Positions 44,535 to 53,690 of a stretch of DNA of 64,000 bases are shown here, in pieces (positions within the stretch are counted from its first letter, which is position 1; every line of letters begins with the position of its first letter). Below the pieces are notes generated by a model. The model made no database searches, was not told where the DNA came from, and worked only from the letters and a program-made list of their open reading frames with translations. Source of the stretch: Desulfurobacterium atlanticum (GTDB taxonomy: Bacteria > Aquificota > Aquificia > Desulfurobacteriales > Desulfurobacteriaceae). The stretch covers positions 1 through 64,000 of the forward strand of contig NZ_FZOB01000002.1 of NCBI RefSeq assembly GCF_900188395.1. The letters are read 5' to 3'. The position numbers were made by a program, and so were the translations under genes.

Positions 44535-45566
44535 TTACAGCTTACCCAAGCGGTGAACGGTATCAACAAGAAATCTTGCTTTTGAAGGATCTGTCTTCGG
44601 TAGAATTCCATGACCGAGATTAAAAATATGTCCCCTTGCTGCAATTCCCTCTTCAATTATTTTCCCAACTTTTCTTTCTATTATGTAGTCTTCAGCAAAA
44701 AGGGTTACAGGATCAAGATTTCCCTGGATGGATTTATCTGTTTTTGAAAGAGCAAAAGGAATATCTGTCCTCCAATCAAGACCTATCACATCAACGTTCA
44801 ATTTATCATTAATCTCAATAAGATGACCACTGTTAACACCAAAATGGATTATTGGAATTTCTGGATATTTTCCTTTTATAGTATTAACTATCCTTTCAGT
44901 ATAAGGAAAAACTTTAGTTTTATACTCCTCTTTTGATAAAACTCCCATCCAGGAATCAAAAATCTGAATAAGATCAACTCCAGCTTCTATCTGGGAGATA
45001 AGATACTTTGTAACAACTTCAGAAAGCCTGGTCATAAGTTTGTCCCAGAGCAAAGGATTATTCCACATCGTTGTTTTTGCAGCAAGGTAATCTTTTGTGC
45101 TTCCCCCTTCAAGGATATAGCTTGCAAGTGTAAACGGAGCCCCTGAAAATCCTATAAGAGGGCGGTCTGTTAATTTTTTCTTAATAAGCTGAATAGTTTC
45201 AATAACATAAGGAAGATCTTCTTCCGGCTCAGGAACTTTTAAAGTTTCCACATCATCAACAGTTTTAACAACAGGAGAAAGAACAGGCCCTTTACCAGAA
45301 ACAAACTCAATATTTATTCCCATTTTCTCAACAGGAACAAAAATATCCGAGAAAAGAATGGCAGCATCAACGCCTATCTCATGAATTGGTAAAAGAGTAA
45401 CCTCTGCAGCAAGTTCCGGATTCCTGCAAAGATCCATAAAAGAACCTGCTTTTGCCCTTATCTCTCTGTATTTTGCTGAATACCGTCCTGCCTGTCTCAT
45501 AATCCATATCGGAACGTAATCTGGCTTTTCACCACGAGCAGCTTTCAAAATCGGGTGATCTTTCAT
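44535..45566 (-). CDS. hemE: Uroporphyrinogen decarboxylase
   Basis: HemE decarboxylates the four acetates of uroporphyrinogen III to coproporphyrinogen III. Signature 1 is 'PIWIMRQAGRYSAKYREIR' near residue 20 (Arg/Arg substrate contacts), followed by the catalytic Asp region 'AILFSDIFVP' and signature 2 'GFSGAPFTLASYILEGG'. The late His in 'FNLGHGILPKTD' is conserved. It has 343 residues. It follows the radical SAM gene by ten bases, so the two are co-transcribed. Confidence 0.97.
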   Translation of the reverse strand: MKDHPILKAARGEKPDYVPIWIMRQAGRYSAKYREIRAKAGSFMDLCRNPELAAEVTLLPIHEIGVDAAILFSDIFVPVEKMGINIEFVSGKGPVLSPVVKTVDDVETLKVPEPEEDLPYVIETIQLIKKKLTDRPLIGFSGAPFTLASYILEGGSTKDYLAAKTTMWNNPLLWDKLMTRLSEVVTKYLISQIEAGVDLIQIFDSWMGVLSKEEYKTKVFPYTERIVNTIKGKYPEIPIIHFGVNSGHLIEINDKLNVDVIGLDWRTDIPFALSKTDKSIQGNLDPVTLFAEDYIIERKVGKIIEEGIAARGHIFNLGHGILPKTDPSKARFLVDTVHRLGKL

Positions 45567-45576
45567 ACTCTACTCC

Positions 45577-46677
45577 TTAAGGTTTATTGTTATCTTTTAA
45601 CCTGATTTTAACAGGAACGTAATCACACACAGGGTCTTCCTCCATATAATCCCCATATTTCCAGTAAGCTCTAACCCTGCAACCGTTACAGATTTTAAGA
45701 TATTCACACTTTCCACATCTTCCTTTAAACTCATCTATCTTTCTCATATCCTGCATAATCTTTGATTCAAACCAGGCTTTACTGAAAGGAATGTCAAAAA
45801 CGTTAACATCAGAAATCGGGAAATAACTGCACGGTTTAAGCCAGCCGTGGCAGTCTATAAGAGCTATAGATTGTCCTGCCACACAGCCCTTTCCACCACC
45901 AGTTCCAAAAACAAGATTTCTCCTTTTTAAATCCAGTCCATCCCTTTTAGCATTTTGCCTGAAAATCCTGTAATAGTGAGGAGCACACGTTGGACGAACA
46001 AGGATTGTGTTGTCTCCTTTCAAGATAAGCTCTTTCTCAAGTTCGTAGTGCCAGTTAAGCCAGTAGTTTGCTTCTTCAGCATTTAAAAGCTCTTCATTGG
46101 CATCTTCTCCCCTTCCAACAGGAAGAACAAGAAACATATACCACGCTTTAGCGCCAAGTTCTCTTGCCTTTTTATAAACATTGGGAATATCAAAAGCATT
46201 TCTTTTTGTAAATGATGAATTTATAAGAAAAGGAATGTTATATCGTTTAAAGTGCTCCACCGCATTTATAACAGCATCAAAAGCCCCAGGCTGTTTTCTA
46301 AAATCGTCATGAATTTCTGGCGTTGAACCATCAAGAGAAAGAGAAACAATTTTTATTCCCACTCTCTTCATCTCTTTACACACTTCATCATCAACAAGAG
46401 CACCGTTTGTAGCAATACACATTCTAAAACCTTTCTCTGTTCCGTAAGCAGCGATATCAAAAACATCTTTTCTTAAAAGAGGTTCTCCCCCTGTAAGAAC
46501 TATCGTTGGTTTTGAAATAGTTGCTATGTCATCCATAAGCTTTTTTGCTTCCTCAAAAGTAAACTCTCCTTCTTCAGATTCCATGGTTGATGAAGAACGG
46601 CAATGGATACAGTTGAGATTACATCTTCTTGTTATTTCCCAGGCAAGCCATTTAGGAATAAATTCCTCATTTCTCAT
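45577..46677 (-). CDS. Radical SAM/SPASM protein, AhbD-like (haem pathway)
   Basis: The protein has 366 residues. The radical SAM cluster is C19-x3-C23-x2-C26 ('CNLNCIHC'), with '[11 protein letters not shown]' for SAM. The centre carries '[15 protein letters not shown]' and '[28 protein letters not shown]'. The C-terminal SPASM site is '[19 protein letters not shown]...DPVC'. This layout resembles AhbD and PqqE/NirJ-type haem-tailoring enzymes, and the neighbour hemE supports a haem role. Whether it decarboxylates Fe-coproporphyrin as AhbD does, or acts on another substrate, is not settled. It is the first gene of the pair. Confidence 0.75.
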   Translation of the reverse strand: MRNEEFIPKWLAWEITRRCNLNCIHCRSSSTMESEEGEFTFEEAKKLMDDIATISKPTIVLTGGEPLLRKDVFDIAAYGTEKGFRMCIATNGALVDDEVCKEMKRVGIKIVSLSLDGSTPEIHDDFRKQPGAFDAVINAVEHFKRYNIPFLINSSFTKRNAFDIPNVYKKARELGAKAWYMFLVLPVGRGEDANEELLNAEEANYWLNWHYELEKELILKGDNTILVRPTCAPHYYRIFRQNAKRDGLDLKRRNLVFGTGGGKGCVAGQSIALIDCHGWLKPCSYFPISDVNVFDIPFSKAWFESKIMQDMRKIDEFKGRCGKCEYLKICNGCRVRAYWKYGDYMEEDPVCDYVPVKIRLKDNNKP

Positions 46678-46689
46678 TTAACACTCCAG

Positions 46690-46705
46690 ATTAAAAATTT
46701 TTAAT
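46690..46705. repeat. 16-base AT-only palindrome upstream of the radical SAM gene
   Basis: ATTAAAAATTTTTAAT is its own reverse complement and lies 13 bases before the minus-strand ATG at 46677, past the expected start site. AT-rich palindromes arise easily in this genome, so function is uncertain. Confidence 0.3.
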
Positions 46706-46721
46706 GAAGACTGGAAGGTTA

Positions 46722-46727
46722 ATTATA
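46722..46727 (-). promoter_or_regulatory. -10 box for the radical SAM-hemE unit
   Basis: A perfect TATAAT on the minus strand, 45 bases before the ATG. A weak -35 (TTAGGT) stands at a 17-base spacing. Confidence 0.45.
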
Positions 46728-46778
46728 CTCCAAAGTGAAAAAAGACCTAAATTTCCAAACAAGAGAAGGAACTGAAAA

Positions 46779-46808
46779 TTGCTATTTACTGGTCACACTT
46801 AATATAGG
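46779..46808 (+). promoter_or_regulatory. Promoter candidate for argH
   Basis: TTGCTA, 18 bases, TATAGG. It ends about 35 bases before the argH ATG, in the 166-base divergent gap. Both hexamers are imperfect. Confidence 0.35.
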
Positions 46809-46843
46809 ATAATTACACCATCTGAAATCGGCAAGGAGGCTGC

Positions 46844-48238
46844 ATGTCTGAAAGTGAAAAAAAGCTCTGGGGCGGAAGATTTAAAGAAAGCACAGATAGG
46901 CTTGTAGAAAAATACACAGAATCTGTATCTTATGATAAAAGACTTGCTCCTTTTGATATTGCAGGAAGCATTGCCCATGTAACAATGCTTGGAAAACAGG
47001 GTATATTAAAAGAGGACGAAGTATCAAAAATAGTTTCAGGATTAAATGAAATCTTAAAAGAGATTGAAAGCGGTAAATTTGAGTGGAAAGAAGAACTTGA
47101 AGATGTTCACATGAACATAGAAAAGAAATTAACTGAAAAAGTGGGGCCTGTCGGTGGTAAACTTCACACAGGTCGTTCAAGAAACGACCAGGTTGCAACA
47201 GATGTTAGACTCTATGTTCGCCATGAAATTGAAAATATCCTTGAACTACTTAAAAGAATAAGAAAAGCTTTTTTTATTCAGGCTAAAAAATATATAGATG
47301 TTGTTATGCCAGGTTACACCCACCTTCAGATAGCACAGCCTGTTCTTTACTCTCACCACATGCTTGCATACTATCACATGTTTAAAAGAGACGAAGAGAG
47401 ATTTAAAGATACTTTAAAAAGAGTTAACGTTATGCCCCTCGGTTCTGCTGCCCTTGCAGGAACAAGCTATCCCCTTGACAGAAAATTCACCGCAGAGCTT
47501 TTAAAGTTTGACTCAATTTCAAGAAATAGCATGGACGCTGTAAGTGATAGAGATTTTGTAGCAGAAACGATTTTTAACTGCGCTCTTGTAATGACCCATC
47601 TATCACGTTTATCTGAAGAACTTATCCTGTGGTCAACCGAAGAGTTTAGCTTCATAAACCTTCCAGATGCTTTCTGCACCGGAAGTTCAATAATGCCTCA
47701 AAAGAAAAATCCTGATGTTTCAGAACTTACAAGAGGAAAAACAGGAAGAGTTTATGGAGACCTTATCTCTATTCTTACAATCTTAAAAGGACTTCCCTTA
47801 ACATACAATAGAGACTTACAGGAGGATAAAGAACCTCTCTTTGATGCAATAGATACAGTTAAACTCGCACTTGCAGTAAATGCAAAAATAGTTGAAGAAA
47901 TGATACCGAATAAAGAAAGGATGAAAACTCAAGCATCCAAAGGCTTTTCCCTTGCAACAGACATAGCAGATTACCTTGCAAAAAAGGGAGTGCCATTTAG
48001 AGAGGCCCACCGTATAGTAGGAGAAATTGTTGCATACTGTCTTGATTGTGAAAAGTCTCTTGAAGAGCTATCAATTGAGGAATTTAAGAGATTCTCAGAT
48101 GCTTTTGAACATGATGTGCTAAACCTTATGAGTGTTGAAGGCTCCATAAACAGCAGAAACATCACAGGCGGAACTGCAAAAGAACAGATTTTAAAAGAGC
48201 TTGAAAAAATAGAAGATGAAGAAAACTTTAACATATGA
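46844..48238 (+). CDS. argH: Argininosuccinate lyase
   Basis: ArgH splits argininosuccinate to arginine and fumarate. Start 'KLWGGRFKESTDRLVEKYTESVSYDKRL', quoted in part, and 'KLHTGRSRNDQVATDVRLY' are diagnostic. The flexible catalytic loop 'GSSIMPQKKNPDVSELTRG' holds the conserved Ser. It has 464 residues. AAGGAGG precedes the ATG. It heads a same-strand run with transketolase and ctpA (28-base gap to the next gene). Confidence 0.98.
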   Translation: MSESEKKLWGGRFKESTDRLVEKYTESVSYDKRLAPFDIAGSIAHVTMLGKQGILKEDEVSKIVSGLNEILKEIESGKFEWKEELEDVHMNIEKKLTEKVGPVGGKLHTGRSRNDQVATDVRLYVRHEIENILELLKRIRKAFFIQAKKYIDVVMPGYTHLQIAQPVLYSHHMLAYYHMFKRDEERFKDTLKRVNVMPLGSAALAGTSYPLDRKFTAELLKFDSISRNSMDAVSDRDFVAETIFNCALVMTHLSRLSEELILWSTEEFSFINLPDAFCTGSSIMPQKKNPDVSELTRGKTGRVYGDLISILTILKGLPLTYNRDLQEDKEPLFDAIDTVKLALAVNAKIVEEMIPNKERMKTQASKGFSLATDIADYLAKKGVPFREAHRIVGEIVAYCLDCEKSLEELSIEEFKRFSDAFEHDVLNLMSVEGSINSRNITGGTAKEQILKELEKIEDEENFNI

Positions 48239-48266
48239 TAACTGCATTTAATTTCAGGGAGGTAGA

Positions 48267-49130
48267 ATGCTCAGATTTGAACCGGAGTTTTTCACAGAAA
48301 GAAACAGAGATATAGATGAAAGCACTTTAAGAGCCATAAGTAGAGAGGTTAGAAAAGATATCCTTAAAATGACCTCAAACGCAAATTCAGGGCATCCTGG
48401 CGGATCAATGTCTGTAACCGACATAATGGTAACACTTTATTACTATAAAATGAGGCACAATCCAGAAAATCCTAAGTGGGAAGAGAGAGATCGTTTTGTC
48501 CTATCAAAAGGACATGTTAGTCCTGCTCTTTATTCAATCCTTGCAAGATGTGGATATTTCCCTATGGAAGAACTTAAAACCTTCAGAAAACTTGAAGGTT
48601 CCCTTCAGGGTCATCCTGACATGCTTAAAACTCCTGGAGTTGAAATATCAACAGGCTCTCTGGGACTTGGTATAGGAGCAGCTGTTGGAATGGCACTTGG
48701 ACTGAAAATATCAAAATTGGACAGCAGAGTTTACTGCGTAATAGGCGATGGAGAAGCACAGGAAGGAAGTGTATGGGAAGCTTCTATGGCCGCATACCAT
48801 TACAACCTTGACAATCTCTGTGTAATCCTTGATAACAATAATCTTCAGATAGACGGGCCTGTTGATGAAGTTATGTCTATATATCCTGTAATTGAAAAGT
48901 GGAAGGCATTCGGCTGGCATGTAATAGAGATAGATGGACATAATTTTAAAGAGATAAAAGAAGCTCTAAATGAAGCAGAAACGGTCAAATACAAACCAAC
49001 AATGATAATTGCCAAAACTGTCAAAGGTAAAGGCGTTTCTTTTATGGAAAACAGGGCGGAATGGCACGGAAAAGCACTACCGCCAGACCTTCTAAAAGAA
49101 GCATTAAAAGAACTTGGAGAAATTGTTTAA
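48267..49130 (+). CDS. Transketolase, N-terminal (TPP-binding) subunit
   Basis: The protein has 287 residues and covers only the pyrophosphate-binding domain of transketolase. 'SGHPGGSMSVTDIMVTLYY' and 'VLSKGHVSPALYSIL' precede the TPP motif 'GDGEAQEGSVWEA...VILDNNNLQIDG'. Split transketolase with two separate genes is known from archaea and many thermophiles. It acts in the non-oxidative pentose phosphate path, here probably to make pentoses from gluconeogenic sugars. GGGAGG precedes the ATG. The partner gene follows by 14 bases. Confidence 0.95.
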   Translation: MLRFEPEFFTERNRDIDESTLRAISREVRKDILKMTSNANSGHPGGSMSVTDIMVTLYYYKMRHNPENPKWEERDRFVLSKGHVSPALYSILARCGYFPMEELKTFRKLEGSLQGHPDMLKTPGVEISTGSLGLGIGAAVGMALGLKISKLDSRVYCVIGDGEAQEGSVWEASMAAYHYNLDNLCVILDNNNLQIDGPVDEVMSIYPVIEKWKAFGWHVIEIDGHNFKEIKEALNEAETVKYKPTMIIAKTVKGKGVSFMENRAEWHGKALPPDLLKEALKELGEIV

Positions 49131-49144
49131 ACCCGGGAGGCGTA

Positions 49145-50086
49145 ATGACCAAAGTAAGTTTAAGAGATGCGTACGGAGATAAACTGATAGAACTTGGAAA
49201 AAAGGATGAAAGAATTGTTGTTCTTGATGCTGACCTTTCAGGCTCAACAAAATCTGGAAAGTTTGGAAAAGTTTTCCCTGAAAGGTTTTTTAATATGGGA
49301 ATTGCAGAGATAAATATGATAAATACCGCTGCAGGACTTGCCACAACCGGTAAAATTGTGTTTGTAAGTACGTTTGCCATATTCGCTACAGGAAGAGCAT
49401 GGGAAGCGGTAAGACAGATGGTGTGCTATCCTGAACTTAACGTTAAAATAGTATGCACCCACGGCGGAATTACCGTCGGAGAAGACGGAGCAACCCACCA
49501 GGCCCTTGAAGATATCGCAAATATGAGAAATATCCCTAATATGAGAATTATTGTTCCAGCAGATGACATAGAAACAGCTCAGGTAATAGAAAAAGTGGCT
49601 TATACTGATGGCCCTTTCTATGTAAGACTAACAAGGGAAAAATTTCCAAGAATTTTTGATGAAAATTACAAATTTGAAATAGGAAAGGGACATGTTTTAC
49701 GAACCGGTGATGATGTAACCGTTGTTGCAAACGGAATTGAAACCTCTTTTGCCCTTGAAGCTGCTGAAATTCTTGAAAAGGAAGGGATATCCGTTGAAGT
49801 TATTCACATGCCAACTGTTAAACCTATAGACAGAGAACTATTAGTGGCTTCTGCAGAGAAAACCGGAGCTGTAGTAACAGCAGAAGAACACTCCATTATA
49901 GGAGGGCTTGGTTCAGCAGTTGCCGAAACTCTTGTTGAAACTATCCCTGTTCCGATGGAAAGAGTTGGCACTCCGGACACTTTTGGACGTTCAGGAAGAG
50001 GATGGGAATTAATTGAATACTACAAACTGGATGCAAAGGGTATAATTGAAAAGATAAGAAAAGTTCTTGAGAGGAAAAAAAGATGA
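49145..50086 (+). CDS. Transketolase, C-terminal (pyrimidine-binding) subunit
   Basis: The protein has 313 residues from ATG 49145, which is preceded by GGGAGG. A longer frame reaching into the previous gene has no ribosome site. It has the Transket_pyr domain ('RFFNMGIAEINMINTAAGLATTGKIVFVSTFA', quoted in part, with the conserved Glu in 'GIAE' for TPP activation), then the C-terminal domain ('GSAVAETLVETIPVPMERVGTPDTFG'). It forms the active enzyme with the upstream subunit. DXP synthase-like subunits are an alternative, but the pair context favours transketolase. It overlaps ctpA by four bases. Confidence 0.94.
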   Translation: MTKVSLRDAYGDKLIELGKKDERIVVLDADLSGSTKSGKFGKVFPERFFNMGIAEINMINTAAGLATTGKIVFVSTFAIFATGRAWEAVRQMVCYPELNVKIVCTHGGITVGEDGATHQALEDIANMRNIPNMRIIVPADDIETAQVIEKVAYTDGPFYVRLTREKFPRIFDENYKFEIGKGHVLRTGDDVTVVANGIETSFALEAAEILEKEGISVEVIHMPTVKPIDRELLVASAEKTGAVVTAEEHSIIGGLGSAVAETLVETIPVPMERVGTPDTFGRSGRGWELIEYYKLDAKGIIEKIRKVLERKKR

Positions 50087-51372
50087 AGAAATCTCTAAAA
50101 AGAGGATTATTTGCCTGTCTGCTTATTCTGTTTTCCTTTTCTATTGTAAAAGTAGGACTTGCTGCAAAAACTGGAAAAGATAAAAATGAACTTTCTTACA
50201 TTTCCCTTTTCACAGAGGTTTACCATCTTGTAAAGGAAAAATACGTTGAGCCTGTTACTCCTAAAAAACTTTTTGAAGGTGCTATTCAGGGTATGCTTTC
50301 AAAGCTTGACCCACACTCTGTTCTTTTTACACCTGATGACTTTAAAGAGTTTGAGGTTGAAACACAGGGAGAATTTGGTGGACTTGGAATACAGATAACA
50401 AAAACTAAAGACGGAAAACTTATGATAATAACACCTATTGAAGATACTCCCGCATACAGAGCAGGCCTTAAGCCAGGAGATGTAATTGTAGAAATAAACG
50501 GGAAACCTTTCACTCCAGAAATGACTTTGATGGATGCGGTAAAAATGATGAGAGGAAAACCGGGAACAAAAGTAACTATAAAAGTAATGAGAAAAGGCTG
50601 GGAAAAACCTAAAGAGTTCACAATAACAAGAGCTATAATAAAGATTCAGAGTGTTAAATACAAGCTTCTTGACAATCACATTGGATACATAAGATTTACA
50701 ACCTTCCAGGGAAATTCTCCGGAAGAGTTTAAAAAAGCGCTTAAAGCTCTATCAAAAGATAAAGAGCTGAAAGGTATAATTGTTGATGTTAGAAACAACC
50801 CCGGTGGACTTCTTGATTCAGCAGTTGAAATAAGCGACTACTTCCTCCCGGAGGGAGATTTAATAGTCTATACAAAAGGAAGAATTCCAGACAGCAACCA
50901 GAAATTTTACTCTGAAAATCCGCCAGTTGTTCCAGAAAACATTCCCGTTGTTATGCTGGTTAACGGTGGAACAGCAAGTGCTGCTGAAATACTTACAGGA
51001 GCTTTAAGATACAACAATAGAGCAGTAGTAGTTGGAGAAAAAACTTTTGGTAAAGGTTCAGTTCAAACACTCTTCCCTCTTGAAATGGGATACGGTGTGA
51101 AAATAACAACCGCAAAATACTACATGCCAAATCACGAATGTATAGACGGAAAAGGAATAAAACCTGACATAACAGTTAAACTTTCTGAAGAAGATGTTAA
51201 ACTTCTTAAAAAGGAAGCCAAAGAGATAGAGGAGCATCCTGAGAAAACAGCTGAGATAAGGAAAAAAAGAGAAAAATACATAGATAATCAGCTTAAAAGA
51301 GCTATTGAAATCATAAAAGAGTTTCAGCTGTTCCAGCAGATGAAAAAAATTGCAGATAAAAAAGCTGCTTAA
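50083..51372 (+). CDS. ctpA: C-terminal processing protease (S41A)
   Basis: This is a periplasmic serine/lysine protease of 429 residues. The signal peptide is about 1-27 ('IVKVGLAAKT'). The N-terminal helical part is followed by a PDZ domain (about 95-180, 'GLGIQITKTKDGKLMIITPIEDTPAYRAGLKPGDVI', quoted in part) and the S41 core 'VMLVNGGTASAAEILTGAL' (Ser299) and 'GEKTFGKGSVQTL' (Lys324). The 25-residue Ser-Lys spacing equals that of E. coli Prc. The C-terminus is highly charged. The ATGA overlap with transketolase implies coupling, and it ends at a strong terminator. Confidence 0.95.
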   Translation: MKKSLKRGLFACLLILFSFSIVKVGLAAKTGKDKNELSYISLFTEVYHLVKEKYVEPVTPKKLFEGAIQGMLSKLDPHSVLFTPDDFKEFEVETQGEFGGLGIQITKTKDGKLMIITPIEDTPAYRAGLKPGDVIVEINGKPFTPEMTLMDAVKMMRGKPGTKVTIKVMRKGWEKPKEFTITRAIIKIQSVKYKLLDNHIGYIRFTTFQGNSPEEFKKALKALSKDKELKGIIVDVRNNPGGLLDSAVEISDYFLPEGDLIVYTKGRIPDSNQKFYSENPPVVPENIPVVMLVNGGTASAAEILTGALRYNNRAVVVGEKTFGKGSVQTLFPLEMGYGVKITTAKYYMPNHECIDGKGIKPDITVKLSEEDVKLLKKEAKEIEEHPEKTAEIRKKREKYIDNQLKRAIEIIKEFQLFQQMKKIADKKAA

Positions 51373-51384
51373 ATATAGCTTTTT

Positions 51385-51405
51385 GGGGGTCTCTCCCCCT
51401 TTTTT
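51385..51405 (+). terminator. Intrinsic terminator after ctpA
   Basis: GGGGG and CCCCC form a stem with a five-base loop followed by TTTTTT. It lies between ctpA and the nitroreductase gene on the same strand. Confidence 0.85.
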
Positions 51406-51417
51406 CATAGAGGAACG

Positions 51418-52824
51418 ATGAACAGATGTTTAAAGTACCATTTAGATACCGTTCACACCTATGAAAGTATAAGAAAACCTCATTTTATAAATTGGAACGA
51501 TTATCCATCGCCTTTTAAAGTATATAACACTACCAGCTTTAAACTTCCACCTTTTCCCACTGAAAACTCTTTACCGTTTTTAAAAGCCTTTTTTAATGGT
51601 GAAGAAAGCTTATCATCTCAATTCCTTTCCTTTGAAGAAATTTCGGCACTATGCTTTGCAATGAACGGAATAACAAAGATTGAAACGTTTGGCACAGAAC
51701 CTTTCATGTTTAGAAGCGCTCCATCGGCCGGAGCTTTATATCCTTTTGAACTATATCTTTTTATCAAAAGACTTTCTGTTCCTGACGGAATATACCATTA
51801 TCAACCTTTAAACCACTCCCTTGAACTGTTATCTGAAGGAGACTATTCAAAAGAACTTGAATCCATATTTTGCATAGAATTAAATTCAAACATACTTCCT
51901 ATAATATCCTTTATCCATCCAAGAAGTGCATGGAAATATAGAAAAAGAGCTTACAGATACTGTCTTCTTGATTGTGGACATTTACTGTTTAACGGTCTTA
52001 TATATCTTAAAAGTATCAAAAAACCAGCTGCAGTAATTTCGCAATTTTGTGATGCCAAAGCAAACAGCTTTATGAACTTTGATAAAACAGAATTTGTAGC
52101 TGCGGCTATAAATATTGGTAGCACGAAAAGAAAGAATTTTTCAACTTCAATAACGCCTATAAAATTTCCGTCTTCTTCCCAAATAGCTCAAAATCCAATA
52201 ATTCTTAAAGAAATAGCAGAAACTCATACTGAGGGCAACATCTCTTCCTGTAAAGATGTGGAGCCGATTCATCTAAAATCATCAACATCAAAAGTAGATA
52301 TAGATACAGCTTCCCTGGCTGTAAATAGGACTATTTTTAAAAGAAGGTCAAGAAGAAACTTTACAGCTGAATTTTTGGAAGAGAAATTTTTCTATCTTAC
52401 AGTTAGAGCTTTAAACACACATATCAATTCAGACTGGAAAAGCCGCATAAATGCACTCATTATAGCAACCAATATTAAAAATATACCTGACGGTATCTAC
52501 AGAATAACGGATAAAGAAGCTGTTCTTCTGTCCTGTGGGAACTTTTCAGAAGAGATTGCCTATCTTTCTCTCGGGCAATCTTTTCTGTCAAGGGCAAACC
52601 TGAACATAATTTTCTGTGCAGATCTGGTAAATTCTACATGTCATAATTATAGAGAAATTCTTTTAGAAGCGGGAATAAAAGGGGAAATTATTTACCTTCT
52701 TGCTGAAAGTAAGAATTTAGGAGCATGCGGAGTGGGAGCTTTCTTTGATATTGATTTAAAGGAATTTTTAAATTTAAAGGCAGAAGAATATCCCGTTTAC
52801 ATAGTAAGCATTGGAACTATTTAA
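51418..52824 (+). CDS. Tandem nitroreductase-fold protein (SagB/ThcOx-type dehydrogenase)
   Basis: The protein has 468 residues with two nitroreductase-like FMN domains. The N-terminal 'HFINWNDYPSPFKVY' segment and 'RSAPSAGALYPFELYLF' (first domain, about 100-115) are followed by 'KRRSRRNFTAEFLEEKFF' and 'ESKNLGACGVGAFFDIDLKEFL' in the second. The layout matches standalone SagB-type dehydrogenases. Relatives oxidise azolines in RiPP pathways, but many stand alone with no known substrate. GAGGA precedes the ATG. It is convergent with the aminotransferase gene, overlapping by eight bases, and lies 2.8 kb upstream of a PqqD-like gene. Confidence 0.8.
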   Translation: MNRCLKYHLDTVHTYESIRKPHFINWNDYPSPFKVYNTTSFKLPPFPTENSLPFLKAFFNGEESLSSQFLSFEEISALCFAMNGITKIETFGTEPFMFRSAPSAGALYPFELYLFIKRLSVPDGIYHYQPLNHSLELLSEGDYSKELESIFCIELNSNILPIISFIHPRSAWKYRKRAYRYCLLDCGHLLFNGLIYLKSIKKPAAVISQFCDAKANSFMNFDKTEFVAAAINIGSTKRKNFSTSITPIKFPSSSQIAQNPIILKEIAETHTEGNISSCKDVEPIHLKSSTSKVDIDTASLAVNRTIFKRRSRRNFTAEFLEEKFFYLTVRALNTHINSDWKSRINALIIATNIKNIPDGIYRITDKEAVLLSCGNFSEEIAYLSLGQSFLSRANLNIIFCADLVNSTCHNYREILLEAGIKGEIIYLLAESKNLGACGVGAFFDIDLKEFLNLKAEEYPVYIVSIGTI

Positions 52825-53527
52825 GAAATTTTAATCTTTCTATCACCTTTTTAACTCTATCTGTAAAAGATATTCCCTCAACTTTAAACTTTTTACCATC
52901 TATATAAGAAACTCTTACAACATCATATCTGGCACTTGTAATAAAAGCTTCTTCAGCAGACAGGAGAAATTCAGGTTTAAAAAATCCCTCTATTACAGGA
53001 ACTCCCATCTCTTTCAAAATTTCAATCACTATTTCTCTGCGAGTGCCAGGAAGACAGCCGGTTTCAAGTGATGGAGTAAAAACCACACCGTTTTTTAGGA
53101 AAAAGATATTGGCAAATGCGGTTTCAGAAACAAAGCCGCTGGTATCAAGGAGAACAACCTCATCAAATCCTTTATTTTTAGCTTTCAATAAAGCATAAAG
53201 AGAATCGTAAATTGACAAAGTTTTAAAATCGGAGAGAAAGTCTTTTTTCCTTCTTACGGAAAAATCAAAGGTAAGAGAAACTTCTTTTGGAACAAAACAT
53301 TCCCTTGTTGATACGGTAAAATTACCGTCATGGTATAGAACAAATTTTACAAGATTTAATCCATCTCCGCATTCTTTTTCTACAACACTATTAAATTTTT
53401 CTAAAGAAATAGAAAAAGGAATATCAAGGGAAACAGCACTTTTTCTAAGTCTTTCATAGTGATACGAGATAAATACAGCTTTGCCGTTTTCAACTCTCAC
53501 TGTTTCAAAAATTCCAAACTTTTCCAC
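52817..53527 (-). CDS. Class IV PLP aminotransferase (PabC / BCAT-like)
   Basis: The protein has 236 residues of fold type IV. 'FGIFETVRVENGKAVFISYHYERLRKSA', quoted in part, is the usual start. The catalytic Lys should be in 'FKTLSIYDSLYALLKAKNKG'. 'GFDEVVLLDTSGFVSETAFANIFF' and 'PSLETGCLPGTRREIVIEIL' are the late signatures. The short length and 'SxTxFANIF' favour aminodeoxychorismate lyase (folate p-aminobenzoate) over branched-chain transaminase, without certainty. It is divergent from the DUF2202 gene. Confidence 0.8.
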   Translation of the reverse strand: MEKFGIFETVRVENGKAVFISYHYERLRKSAVSLDIPFSISLEKFNSVVEKECGDGLNLVKFVLYHDGNFTVSTRECFVPKEVSLTFDFSVRRKKDFLSDFKTLSIYDSLYALLKAKNKGFDEVVLLDTSGFVSETAFANIFFLKNGVVFTPSLETGCLPGTRREIVIEILKEMGVPVIEGFFKPEFLLSAEEAFITSARYDVVRVSYIDGKKFKVEGISFTDRVKKVIERLKFLK

Positions 53528-53690
53528 GGGAAGATACTCCTTGCATTCGGAAATTTTTCCGATAATTTTCTTCTTCCCAATTTTATCTCAAAAAAACTTC
53601 CTTGAAAATCAATAGCCACAAACTTTGTTCTAAATATGGCATAAAAACTGCTTCAGATAGAAATAGATAAAAAATTTCAGGAGGTAAGAG

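Noticed and set aside
49061-49144. Longer start of the transketolase C-subunit inside the N-subunit gene
   Set aside because: The extra residues are the shifted frame of the previous gene, with no ribosome site. GGGAGG precedes ATG 49145, and homologous proteins begin there.
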